From NCBI GenBank assembly GCA_025736915.1, contig CP107049.1:1-64000 (forward strand): a stretch of DNA of 64,000 bases, given 5' to 3'. Under the pieces are notes generated by a model. The model was not told where the DNA came from. It saw nothing but the letters and a program-made list of their open reading frames with translations, and made no database searches. The stretch is from Acinetobacter nosocomialis. Its GTDB lineage: Bacteria; Pseudomonadota; Gammaproteobacteria; Pseudomonadales; Moraxellaceae. Shown piece by piece: positions 26,871-35,945 of the stretch; the stretch's first letter is position 1; every line of letters starts with the position of its first letter. Both the position numbers and the translations under genes were made by a program.

Positions 26871-28124
26871 TTAAAATTTTTTGCTGTAATTGACGAAGAA
26901 ACGGTTTTCAGAGAAATCATTTCCATGTTTAACGTCGTAATTGATGAAGATGTACTGAAGAGCTAAGCCTTTGAGGAACGGCTGTTGAAGGGCATAATTG
27001 ACAATAACGTTTGCTTCACTTTCTTTATTTTTTGAGCCATCTGCTGTTTTGAAATGATCGCCATATACATATTTGAAAGTGGTATTTAGACCCGGCACAT
27101 GATCTTTAAAGTCATAGCCATAGATGAAGTGATAAGACTTTTCATCTTGTTTAAAGAAACCAGTGGTGTTCCAGTTAATGAAATAAGTTTCAGGTAAGAA
27201 TCCATCTGGTAACGGGTAAGCAGACTCACCAATAATTTGCTGATAACCCAAACCAAAGCTATGATTTTTTACTTTAAGCGTTTCTAGTAACCCTACGTTT
27301 TGTGCGTCGATGTCAAAAAGATTTCCATTATCTTTAGCATTGAAATATTTAAATTTTGAATTAACTGAAAAATTAGAGTTTTTCCATATGTGGTCAACGC
27401 CGACATAATGTTTGTTATATAAATCCTCCATATTTCCAAAATAATATTCACCCTTCAATGTAGGCGTAAATTGATATCGAAGATCTATGTAGTTAAGGCC
27501 ATCAGAGTAGCCAGTCACACCTTTTGAAGTAAAAGAAAATCGATGAAAATCTTCTTCATTTCGCGGTGATACTTTTTCAATACGACCAATTTCTGCAAAA
27601 AGCTTATCGTTTAGCTGACTCTTAAGATTAGTTCCCCAATAAGACGTCAGAAGTTGTCGGCTTGCATCTACAGTGGTTACGGGTAAATCCAGCCATAATT
27701 CACCAATGCTTAGTAGTGTCTTGTTATAGCCTAACTTTAAAGTCGCGCCATATTTTAGATAATCAGGTGCTTGGGACTGCGTGGCTTTATCAAAAGGTAA
27801 TACCGTATCTGCAACATGTTTATCTTGGCTTAAACGAACCGCATATTGTGCTGAAGCATTTGCGCCAATTTGAATTGGGGTTCCCCCAATTTCTAACGGC
27901 GTATCATGCATATTTGAGTTGTAAAATAGAGAAACTGATTGTGACCAGCTACCTGTGTCTTTTAGATCTGGATTGTCATAGTTTCTGTCTATATATGCAT
28001 TTTTTGATGTAAATTTCCATTCTTCATCCGCTGAATAAGCCTGAGTAGAAAATGCACTACAACATAAAATATTGATGAGCATTAACGTTTTTTGTTGTCC
28101 ATAAATTGGCCATGGTCGATGCAT
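26871..28124 (-). CDS. OprD-family outer-membrane porin
   Basis: 417-residue substrate-specific porin with an N-terminal signal peptide (ending near 'AYSADEE'), a long beta-strand-rich body and a C-terminal 'FFVNYSKKF' ending in phenylalanine, as required for barrel insertion. Blocks such as 'SFTSKGVTGYSDGLNYIDLRY' and 'KHYVGVDHIWKN' match the OprD/BenP/OpdK family. It is first in a two-gene operon with the AAHS transporter. Its promoter faces iifA across 325 bases and has a paired half-site shared with the iif and ant promoters. Confidence 0.88.
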   Translation of the reverse strand: MHRPWPIYGQQKTLMLINILCCSAFSTQAYSADEEWKFTSKNAYIDRNYDNPDLKDTGSWSQSVSLFYNSNMHDTPLEIGGTPIQIGANASAQYAVRLSQDKHVADTVLPFDKATQSQAPDYLKYGATLKLGYNKTLLSIGELWLDLPVTTVDASRQLLTSYWGTNLKSQLNDKLFAEIGRIEKVSPRNEEDFHRFSFTSKGVTGYSDGLNYIDLRYQFTPTLKGEYYFGNMEDLYNKHYVGVDHIWKNSNFSVNSKFKYFNAKDNGNLFDIDAQNVGLLETLKVKNHSFGLGYQQIIGESAYPLPDGFLPETYFINWNTTGFFKQDEKSYHFIYGYDFKDHVPGLNTTFKYVYGDHFKTADGSKNKESEANVIVNYALQQPFLKGLALQYIFINYDVKHGNDFSENRFFVNYSKKF

Positions 28125-28216
28125 AAATAAACGCCTTAATTTAGAAAATGACTGGGCTTTTTTATGTAATCAAATTAATTACATGACTTGATTGAACTAT
28201 TTTTAGCCAATCGTCA

Positions 28217-28243
28217 CTATCCAATAAGTCCTAATCTTCATCC
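28217..28243 (-). promoter_or_regulatory. Paired half-sites at the porin/transporter promoter
   Basis: Read on the minus strand, GGATGA (28243-28238) and GGATAG (28222-28217) are direct repeats 21 bp apart. They lie about 95 bases before the porin ATG. The same spacing and motif recur at the iif and ant promoters, as expected for an AraC-type activator binding two turns of one helix face. Confidence 0.55.
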
Positions 28244-28367
28244 ATTTTTTCCAAATGAGATAAAAAGTATTAATTTAATTTTTTAATTTAAAGTTATGAA
28301 ATTTATTAGTTTTCTTATTTTTTGTGTTTTATCCATTTTTATTGATTTTGATAATTGCGCAGAGATT

Positions 28368-28414
28368 GGATAGTGCTTGCAGCTTTTGGACAGCCTAAAA
28401 AAATATTCGGATAG
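28368..28414 (+). promoter_or_regulatory. Triple half-sites at the indole-operon promoter
   Basis: GGATAG (28368), GGACAG (28388) and GGATAG (28409) are direct repeats with 20- and 21-bp spacing. The last is 41 bases before the iifA ATG, so it would overlap or abut the -35 region, the usual place for an AraC-type activator. The proximal copy and its flank agree at 15 of 18 positions with the antA proximal copy. Confidence 0.6.
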
Positions 28415-28449
28415 AAGATAAAGCCATAACAATGTCAGGAGTTGACACT

Positions 28450-29700
28450 ATGGCTGGTCAAACCGTTCAAATTAAAACAGCATCTGGAAAGCAGTTCAGT
28501 GCATATCTAGCAACACCAGAAACAGGAAAAGGGCCTGGAGTTGTGCTTTGTCAGGAAATCTTTGGGGTGAATGCAGCCATGCGAGAAAAAGCAGAATTTC
28601 TTGCAGAAGAAGGCTATACCGTTTTAGTTCCTGATTTATTTTGGCGTGTAGCACCTAATATAGAACTGGGTTACACACCAGAAGATTTTCAAAAAGCTTT
28701 TGAGCTTTATCAGCAATATGATGAAAACCTCGGTGTTGAAGATATTCAAGACAGCTTATCTTTTTTAAAGACTCGACCTGAATGTGACACCTCTACAGGC
28801 CTAGGAGTGGTGGGGTACTGTTTAGGTGGAAAGCTTGCGTATCTTGCGGGTTGTCGACTTTCAGAAGTGGCATGTGCCGTAGGTTATTACGGTGTAGGCA
28901 TTGAAAAAGCGTTAGATGAGTTAGCCAACGTAAAAGGGCGTTTGGTTTTACATATTGCAGAGCTGGACCAATTTACACCGCCAGATGCGAGACAAGCGAT
29001 TGTTGATGCAGCTAACCAATTTTCAAATGTACAAGCTTATGTTTATGAAGGTGTTGATCATGCTTTTGCACGCCCAAAAAGCAATCATTATCACAAACCT
29101 TCAGCACGTTTTGCCCACGAGCGTACAGTAACCGCTCTACATGACACGATTGGACCGAAATATGACTTAGTTGCGCTATGGGAAGAGCATATTCGTCATG
29201 AGTTTGATACGCGTGATGTGCCAGCAACCATGGCAACGATGGTCGCAGAACCTTATGTCAACCATATTCCAACTTTAACTGGTGGTGTAGGCCAAAGCCA
29301 GCTTGCTCGTTTTTATCAATATCATTTTGTTCACCAAAACCCGAAAGATATGAAGATCACTTCGATCTCTCGTACGGTTGGCTCAACACAAGTGGTCGAT
29401 GAGTTCATTATGAGCTTTACCCACGACGCTGAAATTGACTGGTTATTACCCGGTGTAAAATCGACTGGTAAATATGTCGAGATTCCAATGTTGGGTGTAA
29501 TTCAGTTCAGAGGTTCAAAGTTGTGCCATGAGCATATTTACTGGGACCAAGCATCGGTGCTTGTTCAAATTGGTTTATTAGACCCGACAGGTTTACCAGT
29601 TGCAGGTGTCGAAACAGCACGAAAACTTCTTGATGAAGATCTTCCTTCAAATACGTTGATGCCATCTTGGTCAAGTAGTGAAGGCAAACCAGTCAATTAA
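28450..29700 (+). CDS. iifA: IifA-type dienelactone-hydrolase-fold oxygenase with SnoaL-like tail
   Basis: 416 residues in two parts. Residues 1-235 are a dienelactone-hydrolase domain with the Cys124 (GYCLGG), Asp173 (ELDQF) and His204 (GVDHAF) triad. Residues about 240-416 form a SnoaL/NTF2-like domain ('WEEHIRHEFDTRDVPATM', 'GQSQLARFYQYHF'). In Acinetobacter sp. O153, IifA is reported as a cofactor-independent oxygenase taking 3-hydroxyindolin-2-one to anthranilate; the assignment here rests on fold and gene order. The ATG at 28450 has AGGAG eight bases upstream; the ATG at 28432 lies before that ribosome site. First gene of iifABCD. Confidence 0.85.
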   Translation: MAGQTVQIKTASGKQFSAYLATPETGKGPGVVLCQEIFGVNAAMREKAEFLAEEGYTVLVPDLFWRVAPNIELGYTPEDFQKAFELYQQYDENLGVEDIQDSLSFLKTRPECDTSTGLGVVGYCLGGKLAYLAGCRLSEVACAVGYYGVGIEKALDELANVKGRLVLHIAELDQFTPPDARQAIVDAANQFSNVQAYVYEGVDHAFARPKSNHYHKPSARFAHERTVTALHDTIGPKYDLVALWEEHIRHEFDTRDVPATMATMVAEPYVNHIPTLTGGVGQSQLARFYQYHFVHQNPKDMKITSISRTVGSTQVVDEFIMSFTHDAEIDWLLPGVKSTGKYVEIPMLGVIQFRGSKLCHEHIYWDQASVLVQIGLLDPTGLPVAGVETARKLLDEDLPSNTLMPSWSSSEGKPVN

Positions 29701-29712
29701 GGAGTATCTGCA

Positions 29713-30498
29713 ATGAATATAGATTTAAAAGGAAAAGTCGCTGTGGTAAGTGGCGGTGCAACACTGATTGGTAAAGCTGTTGTACAAGCTTTGGTAAGTG
29801 CAGGTGCTCATGTCGCTATTTTAGATATTGATGCCAAAGGCAAAGCGATTGCAGAAAGCTTTAACCATGACGTGATGTTTATTCAAACCGATTTAACCAG
29901 TGATGCAGCTATTCAACAAGCTGTGGCAGATATTCACCAACATTTAGGTGAAGTGAGTTACTTAGTCAATCTGGCATGTACATATTTAGATGACGGTTTT
30001 AAATCCTCACGTCAGGATTGGTTACAAGCACTCGATATTAATTTGGTCTCTACCGTTGAGCTGAGCCGTGCCTTATACCATGACCTAAAAAAGCAGCAAG
30101 GTTCAATCGTTAATTTTACTTCAATCTCGGCCAAAGTGGCACAAACAGGGCGCTGGTTATATCCAGTGTCTAAAGCCGCGATACGTCAACTCACCCAAAG
30201 CATGGCAATGGATTTTGCTGCCGATGGTATTCGCGTCAACTCAGTTTCACCAGGTTGGACATGGTCTCGTGTCATTGCAGAAGTCAGCAGTAATAACCGT
30301 GAAAAAGCCGATAGCGTGGCAGCCGATTATCACTTACTAGGCCGATTGGGTCATCCCGAAGAAGTCGCCAATGTTGTTTTGTTTTTATTGTCACCCGCTG
30401 CGAGTTTTGTCACCGGAGCAGATTATGCGGTCGATGGCGGATATTCAGTGATGGGCCCTGAAGGATCACAGCCCGCTATTCCACGTTTAGCCGAATAG
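29713..30498 (+). CDS. iifB: Short-chain dehydrogenase, IifB-type
   Basis: 261-residue SDR enzyme with the N-terminal nucleotide-binding glycine motif (SGGATLIG, residues 13-20) and the catalytic Tyr-x3-Lys in 'LYPVSKAA'. In the indole pathway its counterpart oxidises indole-2,3-dihydrodiol to 3-hydroxyindolin-2-one. It starts 12 bases after the iifA stop codon with AAGGAG upstream, so it is cotranscribed. The glycine motif is less canonical than in BdhA (Ala-Thr-Leu-Ile in place of Ser-Gly-Ile), which may suit a bulky substrate. Confidence 0.85.
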   Translation: MNIDLKGKVAVVSGGATLIGKAVVQALVSAGAHVAILDIDAKGKAIAESFNHDVMFIQTDLTSDAAIQQAVADIHQHLGEVSYLVNLACTYLDDGFKSSRQDWLQALDINLVSTVELSRALYHDLKKQQGSIVNFTSISAKVAQTGRWLYPVSKAAIRQLTQSMAMDFAADGIRVNSVSPGWTWSRVIAEVSSNNREKADSVAADYHLLGRLGHPEEVANVVLFLLSPAASFVTGADYAVDGGYSVMGPEGSQPAIPRLAE

Positions 30499-30541
30499 CA
30501 CAGCGTTTTAAAAGCACATTTAGAAAATTGTGGAGAAGATT

Positions 30542-31780
30542 ATGCGCCGTATTGCAATTGTTGGAGCAGGACAGTCTGGTTTACAGCTTGGTTTAGGTTT
30601 ATTAGATACAGGTTACGACGTGACCATGATCACCAACCGAACTGCCGATGAAATTCGTCAAGGTAAAGTCATGTCAAGCCAGTGTATGTTTCATACCGCT
30701 TTACAAACTGAACGTGATTTGGGACTAAATTTTTGGGAAGAACAATGTCCAGCGGTAGAAGGCATTGGGCTAGCTTTAGTCAATCCTGAAAATGGTGGTA
30801 AAGCATTTGAATGGAGTGCTCGTCTTGAGCGTTACGCTCAATCGGTCGATCAACGCGTCAAAATGCCATATTGGATGGAAGAGTTTGAACGCCGTGGCGG
30901 TCGATTGGTGATTCAGGATGTGGGTATAGAAGAGTTAGAACAACTCGCAAACGACTACGAGCTTGTATTACTCGCCGCTGGTAAAGGTGAAGTCGTTAAA
31001 CAGTTTGAACGTGATGATGTGCGCAGTGTTTTTGATAAGCCTCAACGCGCTTTGGCTTTGACCTATGTCAAAAACATGAAGCCAATTTCACCTTATTCTC
31101 GTGTCACTTTTAACATTATTCCCGAAGTTGGCGAATACTTTTCATTTCCCGCACTTACCGTGAATGGTCCTTGCGACATTATGGTGTTTGAAGGAATTCC
31201 AAATGGGCCAATGGACTGCTGGCAAGATGTCAAAACACCTGAACAGCATCTGCAATGCAGTTTGGATTTACTCAAGAAATTTGTGCCTTGGGAATATGAA
31301 CGTTGCACAAATGTTGAGTTAACCGATGCTGGCGGATATTTGGCAGGACGTTTCCCACCGACAATACGCAAACCAATTTTGACATTACCCTCTGGCAAGC
31401 AAATTTTTGGCATGGCAGATGCCTTGGTGGTGAATGACCCGATTACTGGTCAAGGCTCAAACAACGCTGCTAAATGTAGCAAAATCTATTTCGATGCCAT
31501 TTTAGCCAATGATAATCAAAACTTTAGCGAACAATGGATGGTTCAAACCTTTGAGCGTTATTGGGCCTATGCAGAAAAAGTCGTGGCTTGGACCAATAGC
31601 CTATTAGTGCCACCACAGCCTCATGTTGTTGAACTATTAGCAGCCGCAAGCCAAAACCAGAGCATTGCTTCAATTATGGCCAATAACTTTGATGACCCGC
31701 GCTCTTTTGCCCCTTGGTGGTTTGATGCAAATCAGGCTCAGGCATTCATGGCCTCAAAAACCGCAGCAAAAGTGGCTTAA
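30542..31780 (+). CDS. iifC: Indole 2,3-oxygenase flavoprotein (StyA-like)
   Basis: 412-residue two-component flavoprotein monooxygenase of the styrene/indole monooxygenase group. The FAD-binding motif 'IAIVGAGQSGLQLGLGLL' is at the N-terminus, and the 'MSSQCMFHTALQTERDLGLNFW' and 'DPITGQGSNNAAKC' blocks are those of StyA. It epoxidises indole using reduced FAD from the next gene product, and such enzymes also give indigo. The ATG at 30542 is preceded by GGAGA; the frame opens at a GTG four codons earlier. Confidence 0.9.
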   Translation: MRRIAIVGAGQSGLQLGLGLLDTGYDVTMITNRTADEIRQGKVMSSQCMFHTALQTERDLGLNFWEEQCPAVEGIGLALVNPENGGKAFEWSARLERYAQSVDQRVKMPYWMEEFERRGGRLVIQDVGIEELEQLANDYELVLLAAGKGEVVKQFERDDVRSVFDKPQRALALTYVKNMKPISPYSRVTFNIIPEVGEYFSFPALTVNGPCDIMVFEGIPNGPMDCWQDVKTPEQHLQCSLDLLKKFVPWEYERCTNVELTDAGGYLAGRFPPTIRKPILTLPSGKQIFGMADALVVNDPITGQGSNNAAKCSKIYFDAILANDNQNFSEQWMVQTFERYWAYAEKVVAWTNSLLVPPQPHVVELLAAASQNQSIASIMANNFDDPRSFAPWWFDANQAQAFMASKTAAKVA

Positions 31781-31808
31781 GGTCAAAATATCAAAGGGAG
31801 AATTAAAA

Positions 31809-32339
31809 ATGGACACAATTGAAACTCAAGGTTTACAAATCATTAATGCTGAAAATCCAAGAGAAATCCGTAATTTACTTGGTCAGTTTGCAACTGGCGT
31901 TACCGTGATTACAACCCGTGGTAAAGACGGTCGGAAAATAGGAATGACAGCGAATTCATTTTCATCGCTGTCTTTAGATCCACCATTAATTTTGTGGAGT
32001 CTTTCAAAAACAGCGCCAAGTTTGTCTGATTTTGTAGAAGCTGAATATTTTGCCATTCACATGTTGGCACAGGAGCATCACCAGCTTTCGGGACATTTTG
32101 CTCGAGGTGCTGAAGACAAATTTGCAGGCATTGCCCATCAACAATGTAATGCAGGCGTTCCAATTTTGTCCGATGCACTCGCAACCTTGGTTTGCCGCAA
32201 TGTAAATCAGTATGAAGGCGGAGATCACCTGATTTTTATTGGTCAAATTGAACAATACCAACAACGCCAAGGTGAACCATTGGTATTCCATGCAGGAAAG
32301 TATCGGATTGCTGCTGAGCATCCAGAATTAGCACATTAA
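31809..32339 (+). CDS. iifD: Flavin reductase partner of the indole oxygenase
   Basis: 176-residue NAD(P)H:flavin reductase of the HpaC/StyB family. 'LLGQFATGVTVITTRGKDG' near residue 25, 'MTANSFSSLSLDPPLILWSL' near 47 and 'YEGGDHLIFIGQIEQ' near 137 form the split-barrel flavin site. It supplies reduced FAD to IifC. AGGGAGAA precedes the ATG. The open frame starts further upstream inside iifC, but that part is out-of-frame iifC sequence. A terminator-like hairpin follows within the operon. Confidence 0.9.
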   Translation: MDTIETQGLQIINAENPREIRNLLGQFATGVTVITTRGKDGRKIGMTANSFSSLSLDPPLILWSLSKTAPSLSDFVEAEYFAIHMLAQEHHQLSGHFARGAEDKFAGIAHQQCNAGVPILSDALATLVCRNVNQYEGGDHLIFIGQIEQYQQRQGEPLVFHAGKYRIAAEHPELAH

Positions 32340-32348
32340 TACACCACA

Positions 32349-32377
32349 ATCACGATCAATCCGGTCGTGATTTTTTT
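32349..32377 (+). terminator. Terminator-like hairpin inside the iif cluster
   Basis: ATCACGA (32349-32355) pairs with TCGTGAT (32365-32371) and seven T's overlap and follow. It sits 9 bases after the iifD stop and 15 before the iifE ATG. It should end or attenuate iifABCD transcripts and lower iifE expression. Confidence 0.75.
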
Positions 32378-32392
32378 ATAGGAAATAAGAAG

Positions 32393-33340
32393 ATGAAAAG
32401 CACTTTAATTAAACATGGATTTTTAGCAGGAACATTGTTGGGTTTGCCGTTGGTTACACATGCCTATGATTTACCGACCGTAAACTTAGGTATGACCAGC
32501 TTTCTCGATGGCGGCTTACCCGCAGGGCCCGGTTGGTATGCTCAAACCTATTTTCAAAATTACGATAGCAATAAACTGGTCGATGCCAATGGACAAAAAT
32601 TAGGTTTACCTAAAACAGATTTAAATTATCAAGTACTGGTTGAGCAGATTAGTTATTTATCGAATGTCCGAGTAAAAGATAAAGCCAGTCTAGGCATAAA
32701 TTTTCTGGTTCCTTTTGTCAGCAAAATGGATATGGATGATGGCTTGAATAATGCTGCCATTAAGGCCCAAAGTGGCTTTGGGGACATTATGATCGGACCT
32801 TTTATTCAGTTCGATCCAGTCATGGGTGCACAAGGGCCGAAGTTTGTACATCGTTTTGAGTTTCAGATGAATTTACCTACTGGGGAATACGATCAACAAA
32901 AAGATATTAATCCCAGTAATAATGCTGTTTCATTTGATCCTTATTGGGCTGCAACGTATTGGTTTAATCCAAAGTGGACAGCTTCAACGCGTATCCATTA
33001 TCTCTATAACTTTAAAAATGATGACCCAAGCTATGCGTTTGCTGGAGCAAATGATATGCAGGCAGGGCAAGCAATTCATGTAAACTTTGCAACGGACTAT
33101 GCTATTACCGAACAGTTTCGGTTAGGACTAAATGGCTATTGGCTAAAACAAGTCACAGATACTGAAGTGGATGGTGAAAAAGTCAAAGGTCGACGTGAAC
33201 AAGTCTGGGCAATTGGCCCGGGCGCGATGTATAGTTTTTCTAAAAATGATCATTTAGTTGCAAATGCATATTTTGAGCAGGATGCTGAAAACCGCCCAGA
33301 AGGAACACGACTACAAGTTCGCTATGTTCATCATTTCTAA
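32393..33340 (+). CDS. iifE: Outer-membrane channel-like protein (phenol meta-pathway family)
   Basis: 315-residue exported protein with a signal peptide (residues 1-24, ending 'VTHA') and a beta-rich body ending in 'RYVHHF', as expected for an outer-membrane barrel. 'GPFIQFDPVMG', 'HRFEFQMNLPTGEYD' and 'YWFNPKWTASTRIHYLYNF' are typical of the SphA/Phenol_MetA_deg family of putative aromatic-compound channels. It probably helps indole or a related aromatic to cross the outer membrane. The symbol follows cluster order (iifABCDER) and is tentative. Confidence 0.78.
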   Translation: MKSTLIKHGFLAGTLLGLPLVTHAYDLPTVNLGMTSFLDGGLPAGPGWYAQTYFQNYDSNKLVDANGQKLGLPKTDLNYQVLVEQISYLSNVRVKDKASLGINFLVPFVSKMDMDDGLNNAAIKAQSGFGDIMIGPFIQFDPVMGAQGPKFVHRFEFQMNLPTGEYDQQKDINPSNNAVSFDPYWAATYWFNPKWTASTRIHYLYNFKNDDPSYAFAGANDMQAGQAIHVNFATDYAITEQFRLGLNGYWLKQVTDTEVDGEKVKGRREQVWAIGPGAMYSFSKNDHLVANAYFEQDAENRPEGTRLQVRYVHHF

Positions 33341-33349
33341 ATCATAAAT

Positions 33350-33385
33350 AAAGCCTTTTATATCAACAAATATAAAAGGCTTTTA
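33350..33385. terminator. Bidirectional rho-independent terminator
   Basis: AAAGCCTTTTATAT (33350-33363) pairs with ATATAAAAGGCTTTT (33370-33384) around a short loop. It separates iifE (+) from the AraC gene (-). Confidence 0.9.
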
Positions 33386-33397
33386 TCTATTTTTAAT

Positions 33398-34456
33398 TTA
33401 AGAAAAATTTGAAGTAATTAAGCCTGTACCTTCACTGTGGCCAGATCGACGAGTAGACGAAGGTAATTCACCATAACGACGTTTGTACTCTTGAGAAAAA
33501 CGGCCTAAATGGCTAAATCCCCATTTAAATGCAACGTCTGTGACCGATAGATTTTCATTGTGCATGAGCTCTAAATGAGCTTGTTCAAAGCGTAATTCTT
33601 TTAGGTAAGACATTGGGGTAGTCCCCAAATAATTTTTAAAACCAGTAAATAAGGTTCTCACACTCACACCTGCATGCTCGGCCAAAATTTCGACATTAAG
33701 CGGTTTATGTAAATGTTCTTTAATGTAGGCTTCTGTACGCTTCACGAAATAAGGAGAGACTGTTTTTTCTTTATATTGTTCAAGCTTATGTAAGGCATTA
33801 TTGGGTTGGCCATAAATGAGTGCATTAAACAAATTTGACTCAAATTGTTTAAAGGCTAAAGGATGATGAAGCGGGTGCTGATCACATGCTAAAGCATCCA
33901 TCAATGTTCTAACGAGCTGTAAAAAATAGGCTCCACTTTGTGTAGAAAAGTCTAATTTGGGGTCAAAAATGAGTAAGTTATTTTCTGAATCGGCAATGTG
34001 TTGACGGCAATGGTAAGTAAAATCATCCTTTGAAACTTTTAGAATGAGCTGTGGTGAGTTTGCATGCCAGCGCATACGTAAAGATTGCTGAGGAGAAATA
34101 AGAGAAGCAACTTGAGAATAAGAAATAAACTTTTGTGAACCAAACTCGATTTCTGCGTAGCCTTGAGTTGGAATTTGAATTAAGTAAAAGTTATCCAGAT
34201 GATCTGGTTCAATAATGACATCCGCGCCATATTCCAAGCGACTAATAGACAATGCGCCTGTTTTAACATGGTGCATGGTTGCACTGAAATCTCGCTTCTG
34301 ATGAGAAATTTTAAGATTATGCGGTTTAAAAATTTGCCCTACATTTCGGCAGGTTTCGCTTAAATCGTGGTGATCAAACACCAAATTATGATTGGTAAAG
34401 ATAGACTCATTTTGAAAATGTCGTCCACTGAGTTCTGGGGAGTTGGCTTGGTTCAT
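33398..34456 (-). CDS. iifR: AraC-family regulator of the indole cluster
   Basis: 352 residues: an N-terminal AraC-binding-like domain (about 40-230) and a C-terminal double helix-turn-helix (about 250-345; 'LNVEILAEHAGVSVRTLFTGF', 'SVTDVAFKWGFSHLGRFSQEYKRRYG'). The frame opens at a TTG 13 codons upstream, but the ATG at 34456 has AAGGGA five bases before it. By position it corresponds to IifR and is the best candidate to bind the 21-bp-spaced half-sites of the iif, porin and ant promoters. Its own promoter shows no such pair. Confidence 0.85.
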   Translation of the reverse strand: MNQANSPELSGRHFQNESIFTNHNLVFDHHDLSETCRNVGQIFKPHNLKISHQKRDFSATMHHVKTGALSISRLEYGADVIIEPDHLDNFYLIQIPTQGYAEIEFGSQKFISYSQVASLISPQQSLRMRWHANSPQLILKVSKDDFTYHCRQHIADSENNLLIFDPKLDFSTQSGAYFLQLVRTLMDALACDQHPLHHPLAFKQFESNLFNALIYGQPNNALHKLEQYKEKTVSPYFVKRTEAYIKEHLHKPLNVEILAEHAGVSVRTLFTGFKNYLGTTPMSYLKELRFEQAHLELMHNENLSVTDVAFKWGFSHLGRFSQEYKRRYGELPSSTRRSGHSEGTGLITSNFS

Positions 34457-34905
34457 ATTTATCCCTTTTGGCTCACTCCTGTATTTACTGTGCAAAATGT
34501 GTGAAGCCTTAGCTTTGCAACACGTAAATACGGCACTTAAAAAATTAAGTTACTCGCAAATTACAATGAGATATAAGCAAAATACAGACCAATTTAACCG
34601 CTAATTAATGTGATTTTCTCAAATTTTTAGTTCGGATCTAGTCCATCAATTTAATACATTCGAGAAAGAGAATAGGGGGATATAAAAGGTGCTATAAGTT
34701 AATCTCATCATGATCTTATTCCTTAAGATCTATCAAAATTTATAGCAAATCCGAGCGAACTGGTCAATTTTATTTTGTCAGAATTTATTGTTTTAAGTTA
34801 TTGATATATAATAACTTTTGATTTTTATGTAAAAATTCAATATACCCCCTTGCAGAGTATATTGAATCATTTCAGGTTTCAGTGGTTTTTAAATTATTTA
34901 TACTT
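34457..34905. other. Intergenic region upstream of iifR
   Basis: 449 AT-rich bases. The right end carries the antABC terminator, and the remainder must contain the iifR promoter. I looked for the GGAYRR pair seen at the other promoters of the island and did not find it. Confidence 0.5.
34831..34866 (-). terminator. Terminator of antABC
   Basis: TTCAATATAC (34836-34845) and GTATATTGAA (34857-34866) form a perfect 10-bp stem. Read on the minus strand it is followed by TTTTT. It lies 40 bases after the antC stop codon. Confidence 0.8.
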
Positions 34906-35934
34906 TTAACGTGATGTATTGCTCTGTAAAAACTTCTCGCTGTAGATCCGGTAGTTTTGCAGAGCTTGTTCATCTAACCAATTTTTTACGGCTTCAATCA
35001 TTGGCGGTGGGCCACATAAATACATATCAAAAGCCTGTTCAGCCAGTTGATCTTTATTTAAATGCTCATGAATATAACCCGCTTTACCCTGCCAAGCCTC
35101 GGTTGCTTTAGTCACAATCGGGTGATAGCTAAAGTTTGGAAGCTGTTCTGCGTAGGCATGTAAACGCTGTTGTTCACACAAGTCAGTTTCATTATTTACG
35201 CCATAGTACAACTGAACAGCAGGTGAGTTAGGCTGCTCAACCAAGTTATCAAGCATTCCTAAGAAAGCTGATAATCCTGTTCCACCAGCCACAAAAACCA
35301 GTGGTCGCTGTACTTCACGTAAATAGAAACTACCAAGCGGTGCTTCAATAAGTAGGGTTTGTCCAACCTGACAACGATCACGCAAGTAATTGCTCATCAC
35401 ACCATCTGGCAAAAGACGAATTAAGAATTGCAATTGATTGGTTGCGTTTGGTCTGTTTGCAAAAGAATAAGAACGCCAATCTTCAGTATCTGGAATTTGC
35501 AAACGAGCATATTGACCCGGCAAAAACTGAAGTTGCTCAGCATGACTGCTTGCATCAAGATGCAAAATTGCTGTCGTTTCAGAAACCAGCTCAACCGCAG
35601 TCACTTTGGTTTCAATTTTTAAAGTATCACCAGCATTACAAATAGCTGAATCATGGTCGAAATAAAAAGCTGCATCTGATTTCACACGCGTCTGGCAAGC
35701 TAACATTTTACGCTCAGCCAAATCACGCTCACTTAATGCATCTTCATCAACATATTCTTGTTCATAAATCCCAGTTTCACACTGCCCCTGACAGGTACCA
35801 CAAACACCTTCGCGGCAGTCTAACGGTAGGTTAATTCCTTGGCGAACTGCTGCATCAAGCAGCAATTCGTCGTTATTTACCGAAATGAAAAAGGTTTTGC
35901 CATCGGCAAAGTTAAGTGCAACTGAATGTCCCAT
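34906..35934 (-). CDS. antC: Anthranilate 1,2-dioxygenase reductase
   Basis: 342-residue electron-transfer component. Residues 1-95 form a plant-type [2Fe-2S] ferredoxin with the 'CREGVCGTC' cluster motif and a distal Cys ('LACQTRV'). A ferredoxin-NADP-reductase module follows, with FAD-binding 'RSYSFANRP' and NADH-binding 'VAGGTGLSAFLG' and 'CGPPPMIEAV'. It passes electrons from NADH to AntAB. The start 'MGHSVALNF' was chosen because AAGGGG is then seven bases upstream and it matches my memory of the ADP1 protein; another ATG is two codons earlier. Confidence 0.92.
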   Translation of the reverse strand: MGHSVALNFADGKTFFISVNNDELLLDAAVRQGINLPLDCREGVCGTCQGQCETGIYEQEYVDEDALSERDLAERKMLACQTRVKSDAAFYFDHDSAICNAGDTLKIETKVTAVELVSETTAILHLDASSHAEQLQFLPGQYARLQIPDTEDWRSYSFANRPNATNQLQFLIRLLPDGVMSNYLRDRCQVGQTLLIEAPLGSFYLREVQRPLVFVAGGTGLSAFLGMLDNLVEQPNSPAVQLYYGVNNETDLCEQQRLHAYAEQLPNFSYHPIVTKATEAWQGKAGYIHEHLNKDQLAEQAFDMYLCGPPPMIEAVKNWLDEQALQNYRIYSEKFLQSNTSR

Positions 35935-35945
35935 TTTCATTCCCC

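Larger units (their letters stand above)
28125..28449. other. Divergent promoter region of porin and indole operons
   Basis: 325 bases holding both promoters. It contains an 11-bp inverted repeat, CACTATCCAAT (28215-28225) and ATTGGATAGTG (28365-28375), one copy facing each operon, plus further half-sites annotated separately. The remaining central part is plain AT-rich DNA. Confidence 0.6.

Noticed and set aside
28367..28380. Sigma-54-like TGGATAGTGCTTGC in the iif promoter
   Set aside because: The GG-to-GC register is 11 bases, one short of the strict 12, and the -24 element is TGGAT in place of TGGCA.
31665..31808. N-terminal extension of the iifD reading frame
   Set aside because: The extension is out-of-frame iifC coding sequence; AGGGAGAA before the ATG at 31809 fixes the start.
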